This document shows, piece after piece, positions 12,213 to 24,702 of a stretch of DNA of 64,000 nt. Position 1 is the stretch's first letter. The number at the start of each line of letters is the position of its first letter. Below the pieces are notes generated by a model. The model was given only the letters and a program-made list of their open reading frames with translations. It did no database searches and was not told the DNA's origin. This DNA is from Parasponia andersonii (lineage: Eukaryota; Streptophyta; Magnoliopsida; Rosales; Cannabaceae), in the NCBI GenBank assembly GCA_002914805.1, contig JXTB01000330.1, positions 397,618 to 461,617 of the forward strand. Direction: 5' to 3'. The translations under genes and the position numbers were made by a program.

Positions 12213-13256
12213 AGTAAACTACAAAAAACACTCTCCAATTTAACTTTTAATCCTAACTTTTGGATATGCAAAATTATATCTCCACATTTAAAATTTGAAA
12301 AAAATATGGACTCTCCGAGTCGAATTTAACCAATTTATGATATTAAAAGATGAAATTGCCCTTATTAAACATGAAATCTAGTTTAGAGGATATTTTAAAC
12401 TTACTATCAAACACTTAAAGTTAATTAAAAATAAATTAAAACAAACAAATAAATACTTTCTCTCTCTATGCTCTATCAACAATGGCAAACAACAACAATA
12501 TGAGATCGAATAATAGGAAAAAAAGACAAAATGAGAGAACCCGAACTAATTTGGGTTTGGCTTAGGAAGGGGAGGAAGGTTTTCTGTAGCTAGACTAATT
12601 CGACTCAATAGGTCTATGACTTGATTAGATCTCCACGATCTCAATTTTTTCTTTTTACCTTATTCTCATTCTCATTATTTGAGTGATCATTGGGTCCAAA
12701 TCGGAGTTAGTGAGAAAGGATTGGTTTGATTTGGGTGTGTGCTTGAGCTTTTGCCCTTTTTTTTTGTGTTGTTGTTGCTTTATTTTTTTTTGGTTAAAAG
12801 AAAATTCTATTTCCGACAAAGAATTTCTATTCAAGTAAAAATTTTTGTTAAGCCAAAATGTCCAAGAAAAAAAATTGAGAAACTATAATCATAACACTGT
12901 TCAAAGGCTAAAAAGTCACTAGTAAAAATAAGCCCATAATAAATCAATCTCTTCAACTCCATACGATAAAAGTTTAAACTTTTGTTTTTCTTTAATTTTT
13001 TTTCGTTTATTTATTTGATTTAATTTTATTATAATCAATTTTAAGTATTAGGATTAGGAGGTTTGTTTGGTAACATGAACAAGATAATCACAATTTAGAT
13101 TTGGTGTTTAGTAAGGGGTAAATTGGTCAATTTATGCACAAAGGTTATATATTTTTTTTTAAATTTTAAATGTGGAGATATAATTTTATAGTTGCCAAAA
13201 TATAAAATTAAAAATATAGAAAAGTTGTACTCAAGGGTATTATTTTGTAATTTACT
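12213..13256. mobile_element. Mutator-like (MULE) non-autonomous element, 1.04 kb
   Basis: The terminal inverted repeats are imperfect over about 140 bp. The left starts AGTAAACTACAAAA and the right ends TTTTGTAATTTACT; both arms carry the block AAATTATATCTCCACATTTA (in the right arm on the opposite strand). The flanks TTATATTTA and CTATTTTTA could be a 9-bp target duplication with two mismatches, the size made by MULEs. The interior (about 12480-12800) is less AT-rich than the arms and not obviously repetitive, so it may be captured host sequence. No transposase is visible. Confidence 0.6.
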
Positions 13257-13383
13257 CTATTTTTATCGCCATAATTTTGTAACTAAAAATAATTATTTTG
13301 ACTCCGATATTACTATAGTAGGTGTGTGACATTATTAGTATACTAGTCTCACTCCAAACTCATTTAGGGTGTGGTTCATTCTC

Positions 13384-14630
13384 TTCTTCAAAGTCCGTGA
13401 TATAATACAGTGTTTATGAGCTAGTTTGGGGACCTAATGAACCCATATTGAGCTCCAATGGATTTAATTTATTAATTAAAATTTTTTAATTAATAAAATA
13501 TAATTTATTAACTCTCAATTTACTCAATTAAAAGTCTAGAGTTGCATTTCCAATATTATAGATGTTATTTAATTTAACAAAAAAGCCTAAAAAGTCTATT
13601 GATTTAATCATTGCATATATAAATTGACCATTTTCAAAATATTTATAATTAGAACTAGGTCTAAGTCTGTTAGCTTCTCTAATTACTTATTTGTTCTCAA
13701 ATTTCATCGATTCTCTAATTAATAATTAATTTATGACTAATCATAAATTATAAATTTCTGTCAACTATTAATAGAGACTCGTACTTACAGTTCAAAACCT
13801 GAATTAATACTTGAGAGAATATATTTTCTAACTTCTAACAAGAGAATGAGTTGATTCTATATTTATAAAATAGATGATGCTAGGTACCGAAATGTGTAAC
13901 AAATTTTTAATACCAATGAGTTATCACTATTCAATTGATATATTAAATCTTACTACAAATAAAATACTCATATTCACTAACTGAATGTTGCCAATTCACA
14001 TACTATAAGTGATATTAAAAATTTGGTAAAAATTTTGGAATACTTAGCATTATTTTTGTAAAATATATTCCCAGTTATTTGTAACACTATTTTCTAAGAT
14101 ATGAAGATATTAATATGTTAATATAATATACCTTACTCATCTAAATTAAAACAGATAATAAGACAAATAAGAGTTCTTATTTACTCATGATTCATATACG
14201 ATCATGAATTGATTCATATGAATTCTCTATATTCTAATAGAGCTTATTAGAAATTTATTTTCATATTAGTCCAGTTCTACATATTCTCTATTATATAATG
14301 TATCTATCGTAATATCTCTACATATATAGTCCAAATAAACTGCTCTATTCATAATAGAAATATATTGTGTTAATAATCTTAAAATAAAGTCCTCGACTTC
14401 ATTTAACTATTATAAAATACTTTAGATTATTATTCTTAAACTAAATCCTCTTATACATAACTTTTGTGTACTTAGTTTAAGATCACATTAATAATAAAGA
14501 ATATAACACAATCATTAAATTACAGGGAAAAAAAACAAATATAAGTAAACATAGAATGAATATAATTTAATTTATTAATTATCATGTCTATAATTTATAT
14601 TACATATTTTTAGGGCACAATCCCAATTAA
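13384..14630. mobile_element. Possible degenerate LTR-like fragment
   Basis: The segment has a GGGACCTAATGAACCCATA box near 13430 and ends with TTTAGGGCACAATCCCAA near 14610-14628. Both resemble edges of plant Copia LTRs as I remember them. A small MITE lies inside. There is no open reading frame, and the borders are guesses. Confidence 0.25.
13873..14053. mobile_element. MITE of about 180 bp
   Basis: The left end GATGATGCTAGGTACC and the right end (on the other strand AATAATGCTAAGTATTCC) are inverted copies over about 45 bp, with ACAAATTTTTAATACCA/ACCAAATTTTTAATATCA in each arm. The flanks share TAAAATA, a possible target duplication. Non-coding. Confidence 0.6.
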
Positions 14631-15049
14631 TTAGATAAAGGATCTCGGTCCTCTATACCACCATTGTATCATTATTTTCATATTGATATCTTTATGAAAT
14701 GTTTAACAAGTTGCTAGGGTTAACCTATCATAGCTCGCGACTCAACTCATTATATCAAAGGTTTGCAAGATGAGCTAGGCCAAGAGAAATTTGTTTCATT
14801 GGATGACTCAACTTAGCCCACAAAATGATAGTCTAAGTCGGCCAAACCCACAATCTCCTTTTTGACCCATTGAAAAATGGGACGAGAGTGACTAACTTAG
14901 TTAACTCAAACTTTTAGGAAAATTGTTATCAATAACACTTTATAAATTTATGTTTTTACTTATAATAATGCCTTTTTATTTATTTATTTTTTTTAATAAT
15001 TATAGCAGTTTTACAATTAATTTCTAAATCTGTCGCTTCCTACCATACC

Positions 15050-15390
15050 AGTTGACTATATTCCTTACTAGATGATAACTACTTTACTAGTTGATTATCT
15101 TCTTTAGACTTGGTAATCAATTGATTATTTTCCTTACTAATTGATTATCTTCCTTAAAATTAGTAACCTGTTGATTATCTTTCTTAGACTTAGTAGCTAA
15201 ATGATTATCTATTTTAGACTTAATAACCACTTGATTAGTTTTATTAGACTTAGTAACCATTTGATTATCTTACTTAAATTTAGTTTCCAGCTGATTATCT
15301 TTATTGAACTACCACTGATTTTTTTCCTTTTTAGATTTATTATCTAATTGATTATTTTTATAAACTAGTTATTTTTTTTAACTAGTTAAT
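15050..15390. repeat. Degenerate minisatellite, 30-bp unit
   Basis: Units close to TTGATTATCTTCTTTAGACT followed by TAGTAACCAA start at 15091, 15141, 15171, 15201, 15231, 15261 and 15291, with a shorter 20-bp unit at 15121 and decayed copies on both sides. The period is exactly 30 bp, i.e. 10 codons. On the minus strand five units in register read roughly as a decapeptide, xVTKSKxDNQ. Confidence 0.75.
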
Positions 15391-15399
15391 TATTTTCTA

Positions 15400-16595
15400 G
15401 TTAGTCGCTGGAGACCATGCTTAATCTTTGCTCCAAGTTCTGAGACCAAGTTCTTAGAATGGTTCTGTTTTTTGTTCTCAGCTTTCTTACACTTCTTGTA
15501 TATTTTTTATTTTTTAGGAACTCTTATGGTTAAGATGTAATTTCTATAAAATTTTAACAATATTTTTGGATATTTAGGTTAAAAAAGTACTAGATTAGTA
15601 AAGTTTTAATTGGACACTCTATATAAAAAATTAATATTAGAAATATTTTACTTGTAAGAAGTCCAAAGTTTCAACTCTAAATAGGGGTATAAGTTCTCAA
15701 TATTGGCATAGTTTGTCATTTGAATTTGGTCAACTATTTGGCAAAAATATTTATCTTATTCTCCTTATTATTTGATGTCGTAGTTAATATTATATAATAT
15801 TAAACTAGTAGAAATACACATAATTGAACTAGGTTTGCATTAGAAGTATAGTAGAAACTCGTTTGGATGGAGGATTCTCCTATTCCAATTAATTTATTAT
15901 TGTAAAGGATATTATCTTTTTAATAATAAAATATTATATGAAAAAAAGCTATTTTATGTTTGTTTTTTAAGATTTGTTTGGTGGTACTTGTATTTTATCT
16001 TAAAATATAAATAAGTAGATTAAATAATTATAGTAAATAATCGTCATATATGATATAATACATTAATATCAAATTGATATATATATATATATATATATAT
16101 AATATCTTGTTTATATTGTTTACGTTTACTGAGGAGCTCTAGTAAATATGTTATTAATAGAAATTGTTGGTAGTCGTCAAGGGTCATTAGTCTCTATTAG
16201 TATCTATAGGTTCGTTTTTCTATCTTTTTTTTTTCTTTACTTGTTTTTTGTCTCATTCATTATTATGTGATTGTTGTTGATTTTGACCAAGTATCTGACT
16301 AATAATCTAATAATCTACTGTATATACCTCCAACTTACTCTGTGCATTTTGCTGCATTTTGAGCTTATTATTACACTGAGTGGGATATTTCTAATGAAGT
16401 TTCTTCGACATGTGGAACTAGGAGTGGTCGAGAGTGGCTCACCCTTTTCTTGTGGTCAAAGATGATGTCAAAGACATAATATTTTATGTTGAAGAAGCAA
16501 ATAATCACCTTTCATGGTTAGTTGGGAAAGTATTTAGTTATTATGTCTTGAGGATGAGATTTTGGCTAACATAACAAAGGTTTTGAGATAAAAAT
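15400..16595. other. AT-rich spacer with (AT)n
   Basis: Unique-looking AT-rich DNA with an (AT)n run at about 16079-16101. No gene or element was recognised. Confidence 0.5.
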
Positions 16596-16921
16596 CTTTT
16601 GCTACTTTTAAGAATTTTAAGTATATGCTTGATTATATAGGACGAACACTATTGAACATATTGGATTTTAGTTAATCTCATTGAAATGTTGAGATGGAAT
16701 AACTCTTTTGCTACTTTTAAGAAGTTTTAAGTATATTCTCTGATATATAGGACGAACGCTACGGCAGCGTTAGATTTTGGATAACCTCATGAAAATGTTA
16801 AAGGGAAAATAGCTTTTTTGCTACTTTTTAAGAAGCTTTGAATATATGCTCTGATTATATAGGTTGAACACGTACTAAAAGTATAACGATAAAGTAAGTT
16901 TTTTGGTACTTGAAGAAATAT
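16596..16921. repeat. Tandem repeat, three units of about 109 bp
   Basis: Units begin CTTTTGCTACTTTTAAGAA near 16596, 16704 and 16813, and each contains GATTATATAGG or a close variant. The start of a fourth decayed copy (TTTTTTGGTACTTGAAGAA) is at about 16896. Non-coding. Confidence 0.7.
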
Positions 16922-16924
16922 AAA

Positions 16925-18475
16925 GATATTGATGCAAGGGTAAAGATAAAACACATGAAATAGTTTCTTCTTGAAATGAATGATAAAACTTTTTTTTTAT
17001 TTGGGTACTTAATGATTTTCAGTCTATTCTGATGTGATATATTGTGATTATATGTGTCTTTTTGAATTTTATTATGTTTTCAATTTGCTAATGGGGTCAT
17101 AACTTAATTAATTTGTGTCATTCTTGATTTTCTTTTCATGTAATCTATTTGGTTATTTTCCTTTTAAGAAAAGTCTATTTGATAATTTTATCATTTTCAA
17201 GTTTTATATGTCTTGTAATACAAATATAATAGAGTAGTTAGTTTGATGAGTGTCTTCTTTATTGCCGGTTTGGAACATCTGTGTTTCACAGCAAGATCTG
17301 TGACTTCTCTTTTAATCTATATGATATTCCATTTTTATTTTTTTAGACGAACATACTATAGTAGGAAATAGTGCAATTCACAATTTTTACATGAATTCAT
17401 TTTGTACTTTTCTCATTTAGGAATTTTTAAGTTAATTAAGGCTTAGTTCCAAATCTATTTTTAATTTAATCTTCTTTTGAAAAAGTTTTTTTTAGGGGAG
17501 GGGGGAAAGGGAGGAGGGAAACAAATAATAATATTTTCATCGAAAATACTAAGATATAATATATTGACATTTAGACTTGTGACATAGGTTACAAATTTTG
17601 TGACCATAAAATTAAGACTTTTTAAGACAAATTAATGGTTACAAATTGTATATCTCCCGTCAAACAGTATTGTGACATTACTAGAAAAATTATTTTTCAA
17701 AACACTCCTAAAAAAGTCATTTTAATTTGGGATATTTAGCATATTATTCTTTTTAAATTTTGGCATTCTAGACATGTATTTCTATAAGAATCCCTTCTTT
17801 ATATGGTTTCAAAGTAGTTTCAACACATATTCACATGTACCTTAGAGACATCCAATGGGCTGCACTAATTGGTGTTATTTTCTTCTTCTTAATTTAAATT
17901 TTGCATAAGCATATTTTGCTCTTGGGAGATTATGTATCAGCAAATCAACTTTCTACATTCACAATTTATTTATTTTTATCTTCATTAAATTTTTATCAAT
18001 AAAAATAAATACAAAACAGAACCAAAGAAAAAAAAAGTATGGAAAAAAAGTGCTCTAATCTACTTCATTCACAATTAATTGTTCACATTTTTTTATCATT
18101 TTTTTCTATGCATTTCCTCATCAAACTCAATAAATTTGGAACTGAAATTGTTGAAAACAATGGATTAAATTATCAAACATTAAAATATTTAGTTTGGAAG
18201 AATCCGATTAATGAATAACTTAATGAAACTATGGTTGAAGTTTAGAGTAGCCCACTAGGTACAGAAGAAAAGGACAAAGGCAGAAGAAAATAAAGATAAA
18301 AAAGGAAAAGAGCAACAATGACTAACATGAAATTGACTTTTGACTTTTCTTTTTTTTTGATCATTTTTATAATTTTTTAGTGAAAGAAAAGGACTATTAA
18401 TAAAATTCAAAAAATTAGATAAAAGAAAAAAAAATTGATTATATGAACGCATAGAGAGAATTTAAGCCTTGAGTG
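16925..18475. other. AT-rich spacer
   Basis: No supportable gene, RNA or repeat. Short open frames here are low-complexity. Confidence 0.5.
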
Positions 18476-19006
18476 CATTGTATTGTATTGTACTATATTA
18501 TATTAAGTTGTATTGTATTGTATTAGTTTTATATAGTACTATGTTAGATTTTGCATTGTATTAAGAACTTGTATTAAATTGCACTATATTTGATGTATTG
18601 TATTGTATTAATTATCAAATTTTCTAAAAACTAAAATTCAAATAACTTTTTCACTTAAATATTTCTCTCTTGTGACTATTGCTCATCATTCTCTCTCCCC
18701 ACTCTCTTACCCTCCCATTCTCGCTCTCGGCTTTCTCATTTCTCATTGAAGACACACAAGAGATAGATGGAGAAAAGAGATGAAAAAGTATGTTGTATTG
18801 TCTAATATAGGCTTTTGACAAAATGACACAATATAGCATAATGCTGTGATTTTTTTTTTTCAGTATTAGACGATACCCTCCGTATTATATTAAAATCAAA
18901 TATTACAATAAAAAGTATAGTACATAAGTGATACCAAATACTATACTATACGCAGGCTCAGCTAATTCAATATAGAGGTCTTGTACAGTATACCAAATGT
19001 GCTCTT
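18476..19006. mobile_element. Candidate MITE with (TGTAT)n end
   Basis: The left side carries TATTG/TGTAT pentamer repeats (18478-18540 and 18595-18610). The right side ends TACAGTATACCAAATGTGC near 18980-19003. Read on the other strand, that resembles the left side, a pattern seen in plant MITEs. The match is loose. Confidence 0.3.
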
Positions 19007-19539
19007 AGTGAATGAATGAACTTTCTTTTAACTTTTCATAATAACCAATGAGCCGAAAACTTTCTCATTCAGGCTTTAAATGAAATAATTGTTTTTTAAA
19101 CTTTATTTTAATAATATCCAATTTCATTATAGCAAAATTTTTGTGTATAACAACTCAGTACATATATCACATATCAAAATAAACCTTACATACATATTAT
19201 TATAAAATGGATATATTAATATAATTAGCATAATAATTGAAAAATTAATATAAAAAAATTGTATGACATTTAATATACTTAGTATAAAAACTTTTTCTTC
19301 TTCTTTTGTTTTTCGCATGTAGCCATCTAACTTTGAAAAAACCAAGACATATATTGGAATTATGGTGTAAAAGATGACCATTATTTGCTATAATTACTCT
19401 CTTATTTTTACAATACACCCAATGTTTTAGAATTTTAGGCCTTGTATAGGTCTTTAAAAACCAAAATTAGAACTCTGGGCATGTATCTTAATGTCACTAA
19501 GCCTATATATTTCTTTTTGTCTTAGGGAAAATGGACTTG

Positions 19540-20700
19540 ACTAGAGCTGTAAATATGAGCCGGATCAAATGGGCTGGCCCACGGCCCTCAAATTTGGCTT
19601 GGGCCTAGTGGGCAATTTTTTATTTTTTATTTTTAAATTTTTTTATTATTTTTGTAATTATTGCTAAAAAATGATATTTTTACCAAATAGTACTGATCCA
19701 GCCTGGTTTTTAGCCATCAAGCTATAGGGCTGGGCTGGACCTTTTTTCTAGACTTTTGGGCCACCATATTTTTCAAATATTTTTTCTAAAAATGTTATAC
19801 AATGCCAAATTTTCACAAAATTAGGTCTTCTACGGCCTTTTTTTTTTTTAAAGAATTTGGAAAAATACGGTAAGCTCAGTTTTTTCTAGATTTGGTACCA
19901 CATTTTTTAGAAAATTCAAATTTTTAATTGTTTTTTTTAGAAAAATAATATCTTAAAAAATAGTAACTAGTAATCGGTAACTAGTTATCGAGCATTGGTA
20001 ACTAATAACCAAAAGTATTTATAATAATTGATGACTAGTTATCGGTTAAAACCAGTAACTATTTTAAAAATAGTATTTTACTAATTTTTTTTAAAATGAT
20101 ATTTTTCTAAAAAAAAGTGGTAGAGAATTGAGGAAAAAAACTCACCTACCTAATTTTTGTAATTCTTTTTAGTTTTTATAGATAAAAGTGTTAGAAGAGG
20201 AAATTTAGCCATACAAGACCCTTTTGAAAAGATTTGAAAAATACGGCGGGTTAACTTTTTTTTTTTCCAATTTTAGTATTGCATTTTTAGAAAAATATCA
20301 TTTTTTTTAAAATTATCTTTAGGAAAAGGCCATTTTTTAAAATAGTTAGTAGTTACTAGTGTTTGAACTTGTTACTTATTACCAGTTACATGTTATGATT
20401 TTTTTTGGTTCATTTTTTCCTCTTCCTTTTTGTCTCTTTTTTTGTACTTTTTATTTTATATCCTATTTCTATTACTAGTTAAAATATTTTTATTCCCTTT
20501 TTTTTAAAAAAAAAAAAAACCATTTAGATACGTTTGTTTACTAGTTACTAGTGTTTGAAAACTAATTATCGATTGTTAGTTATTATTTTTAAAAATGAGG
20601 TACAAGAGTTGAAAAAATATATGACTCATCGTATTTTTGTAATTTTTTTTGTAGATAAAAGTCTTAAAAATCCATTGATATATATGATTTAGGCCTTTAG
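19540..20700. repeat. Two adjacent foldback repeats
   Basis: Two neighbouring palindromic units are visible. Unit one is about 19830-20215 and unit two about 20215-20695. Each begins with (G)AAAAATACGG, continues through a TTTTTTAGAAAAATA block and GTAACTAGTTA-like motifs, and closes with an inverted arm ending TTTTTGTAATT...TAGATAAAAGT. The GC-richer preface at 19555-19620 (GGGCTGGCCCACGGCC) may belong to the same family. Looks like tandem non-autonomous DNA elements. Confidence 0.5.
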
Positions 20701-20774
20701 CAGTTTTATCCTCAGGCTTTTTAGCCACATTGCCTATTTTTTTTTGGGGCTTTTACATAATTTAGGCTTTTAGT

Positions 20775-21090
20775 CTAAAAAAAATGAAAAATCCCGGATG
20801 AATTAAAACTTTTGATAAATACTTGATTCGTTAATAATATTTTGAAAAATATCATTTTTTAAAGGTACTCAAGAAAATCAATCAAGTTACCTGAAGTAAT
20901 TAAGAGTTACTTGAAGTAATATGTCTGATTACCTCAATTAACATGGCCAATCACCTCAAGTAGCTCATCAATTAGTGAAAAGTAATATTTTTTATAAAGA
21001 TATTCAAAAAGTGGTATATTTCTAAATAGCTATAGGTTTTTCCAAAAACAAAAAGAGTTAAAAATCCGGGATTTTTATTTTTAGAATTTT
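20775..21090. mobile_element. Short inverted-repeat element
   Basis: CTAAAAAAAATGAAAAATCCC at the left matches AAAATCCGGGATTTTTATTT at the right in inverse. The centre holds an imperfect palindrome built from GTTACCTGAAGTAAT and its complement (CTACTTGAGGTGATT). Confidence 0.5.
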
Positions 21091-22880
21091 ACCATTAAAA
21101 AAAATCGGATTTCCTCTAATTTTTGAGGTTTAAATTTAAGGAATTATCGATTTCAATCAATATTAAAAAGTGGATGAATTTAAAAAAAATTGTAAAATGG
21201 CTGAGTTGATAAACAAAGTGGCTAAAATAAATCAGTTTTGAATATTTAATTCAGTTTATTAGTTTATGAAGATATTTACATATTGATAAACTCAATATAA
21301 GATTTATATATTAACACACAATAATTGATATACTAATAAAAAATTGTTATACTAACACATACTAATTTACTAATAAAATTGATCTACTAAGAACATCCAT
21401 TTTGTAATAAATATACCTAAAACAAACATTTATTAAATCAGTAAAAAAAAGATCATTTCTTAAAATAAGGTGAAAAAGTTTTATATATATTCTTCATCCT
21501 TTCGTGTTCATTGTTAAGATTTGGGCTTATTACTAAAATCTAAACCCAAAGTCTAAGAAATTGAAAACTTTCAGATAGGCTGAAGTTTTTTAAAAATCCC
21601 AAATTTATTTAGGAAATTTTATTTTTCTAATTTATTTATAATAATACGTACTTTTCAAAAATGTTTAGACAAATATCACATTTTCTTTAAAATTTGTATT
21701 TTTCAAAAATATTGAAGGTAATAATTTGGATTAGGATAGCAAATTGAGTTAGTTGAGGTACAGGTCAGGTTACGTCCGTCTAAAAACTAGTATTTTTATA
21801 AATAATTTTAAAAGTTGTATGTTTCTAAATAAATTTGGAATTTTTCAAAGATACAAAATGTCTAAGACAAATCTTTGTCACATCTTTGATAGATTTGGGC
21901 ATTCAAATCAAAAGATCCACAACAATATGGTCCATAATCCAATAGGTATTATATATGTTTGCTTCTTTTTATTATTTATTTTTAATTTTTATTTGTATGC
22001 ATGAAACGATGCCTTTTCTTTTTTTTTTTTTTTTGAAAGGAAAAAACAGTGCCTTTTCTATTACGGCATATACAGTGTATTTTTCTTCCTTTCATTGTAT
22101 GTTTCCTCTTTTCTTTTGTCTCTTCTGTGATTTATCTTATTTGGATAGTTTTACCATTTATTTATCATTGTGTTATTATTATTTTTTTAAAAAATCTTTT
22201 TACCTTCTTTGAAAATGTGACAATCAATATGAGCTCAAGTCTTTAGCCTTTAAAGCCACCTTCCTTTCTTAAAGGTAATTTATTTTTTTTTTAAAGACCA
22301 GTTTTCCTCACTTTACTACAAATTCAATCACTTCCATGTATCAAAAAAGTACTTTTTTTCCTTTATCTAAAATATTAATTGGTTGCAAAAAAGTTTTAAA
22401 AAAAGTCCCTATATTTCAACTAAGCTTCATGCTACTAATACAGACTGAGCAAAGCCAATTAGAAATTCCTAGCTCCAACATTGCTATTTTTTTTTCCTTA
22501 CATTTAAGAGTCACGTTTAATTTATCAAATTATAAAATATGATCTTGTATCATATGTTGTTTTACGAAACCAACGCATGCATATGAGACGTGGAAACGTC
22601 ACAAACTTATCAAATTTTGAGTAAAGTTTTATCGTTTTTTGAATACTGCTTTACGAAGAATATGATTGCTGAACACAGAGATTAATGTAGATCATCATTA
22701 CCATATGTAATAATATTGAAGAACTTTAAAAACGATATTGTTATTGCACTTTTTTAAGTAATTTGCTCTTTTGATTTTAATATATGTGGAAGTGTCAACT
22801 TTGAAAAAAACATAATATATATATATATATGTATATTATATATATAGTTTTGATAACATGCCTAGTAACGAGAGCACGTG
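21091..22880. other. AT-rich spacer
   Basis: Degenerate AT-rich DNA with short direct repeats of ATATACTAATAAA type near 21300-21390. Nothing coding was recognised. Confidence 0.5.
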
Positions 22881-22913
22881 NNNNNNNNNNNNNNNNNNNN
22901 NNNNNNNNNNNNN
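22881..22913. other. Assembly gap (33 N)
   Basis: A run of 33 undetermined bases. It falls where the left end of the hAT element should be, so that terminus cannot be read. A further single N is at 27944. Confidence 0.99.
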
Positions 22914-23104
22914 ACGATTTTCATAGGTTCGGATTAGGACAATTAGGTGCAGGTTGAAAACAGGTCGATTCGCTTGACTTGCACAAAAAACCAGGTCGAG
23001 TCCAAGTCAACCTGTGCAACCCGAATGTGACGCGCCAGACCTTTTTTTTTTAAAAAAAAAAAAAAAACACCTAAAGAAGGAAAATATAAAACCTAATACT
23101 AGTA

Positions 23105-23668
23105 GGAATGGTAATGGGGCAGATTGGGGACGGTTTTTCAATTACCATTTCCATTCTCCATTAATCATTCTTTTGGATACAGAGACAGTGCGTGTATTAA
23201 CTAACGGATAACGGGAAAAATTATGGTTACTCATTACTCATTGATAATAATAAAATATTAAAAAAAGTAAGATTAAAAATACTAAATCCTTTTCATAATC
23301 AATAAAAATATTAAACACAATAATATACTAATAATTTTTAAACTCTAAAATTTAAATATAAAAGTTCATATAACTCTCCAACTTTATTATTTTACCAAAT
23401 ATATAATAATATAGATAGTGTAAAATTAAATAGATATTTATATATATATATCATAATATAAATATATATTATAATTTTTTTTATATAAATATATATATCA
23501 GGGTAGATACAGTGCGGATTAGGTTAATACCGTCCCCGTACTATATCTGTATATTAACAATGCAGTTATTTTCTGCCCCGGTCACTTTCTCTGCTTAAGC
23601 GGTTTTTTTTTTCTGTTCAGATTAGATAACTACGAATATTCGTAATCGTGGGTTATATTGCCATTTCT
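23105..23668. mobile_element. Nested hAT-type MITE
   Basis: The ends TAGGAATGGTAATGGGGC and, inverted, TAGAAATGGCAATATAACCC form diverged terminal repeats. The flanks AATACTAG and AATAGTAC are near-identical octamers, the right size for hAT insertion. The interior contains GGGGACGG and CCGTCCCCG in opposite orientation and is non-coding. Confidence 0.5.
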
Positions 23669-24021
23669 AAATAGTACTAAATACCAGGAGTGGAAAAGAA
23701 ACCCTACTTGCTGTCATACTTATTCACTCTTAGTCTTCCACTCATTCATGTTCTCTCTAGTTCTATTGAGCAACCACGTTGAACTGAGCTCTCTCGATGT
23801 GAGAAAGGCTGCCATCGACCATCAGCCGTGAGAGTGTGAGGGACTCTGTCTTCGACAGTTCGACTATAGCTACAACTCATGATTTTGTGAGTTCAACTGT
23901 GACTTTTACCAAGGTTTGTGATTTCTTTTTTTTTTTGGGGGAGGGGGGTTTGTAAGTTGGACTAGGACTTTTACTACCTAAAAAATCGAGTTTGATTTCA
24001 CTTTTATATGTTAAAGAATGT

Positions 24022-24425
24022 TTGATCTCATAGTTTTCATTATTAAATTAGTTCTAGTACTTAATTTTGAATAAAACTATAGTATTAGGCGTTAAGTTGT
24101 AGTAGAAGTGGATTATATATATAATATGTATATTTGTATTGGATTAGATGATCAGTTGTTATATATGTAAGCTGATTTTGTGAATTCGAGTATCATTTAT
24201 ATAATATATATATATATATGTATGTGTTTAATTTGATAGTTTTCATTATTGAATTCTTTATAGTACTTAATTTTGAATAAACCTATAGTCTATTGTATTA
24301 ATCGTTAAGTTTCTGTAGAAGTGGGTATGTATGTATATATATATAATATATGTATGTATGTATTGAATTAGATTATTTCAGTTTCTGATATTTGTATGCT
24401 GACTTTGTGAATTCGAGTAATAGCT
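24022..24425 (+). repeat. Internal duplication of about 207 bp in the hAT leader
   Basis: Copy one (about 24022-24195) and copy two (about 24229-24422) both run from ATAGTTTTCATTATT through AGTACTTAATTTTGAATAAA to GAATTCGAGTA. They differ by substitutions and AT-repeat length. They lie in non-coding DNA between the promoter-like region and the BED exon. Confidence 0.7.
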
Positions 24426-24702
24426 GATTCAATGGACTTGGACAAATTGGGAGGTTAGATGTCTGTTTAATTAATGGATAGATTTGTATAGTCTTTATTT
24501 ATAGTCTTCAGTTGTTTTCTTCTCTTTACTTTTTTTCATTTTCGATTTTAAATGTTTAGGTAACATAGGCTAGATTTATATGATCAAAATAGTAAATCTC
24601 ACAATGTAATAAAATTGTTTTAGGAATATTTTATGATATTCGTTTGGCTTTTTATGTTAGTTCGACTATTGATAAATTGCCTTTTTTTTTTTTTTTTTGT
24701 AG

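Noticed and set aside
18255-19381. Several short minus-strand open frames
   Set aside because: Low-complexity products of AT-rich DNA, with no motif.
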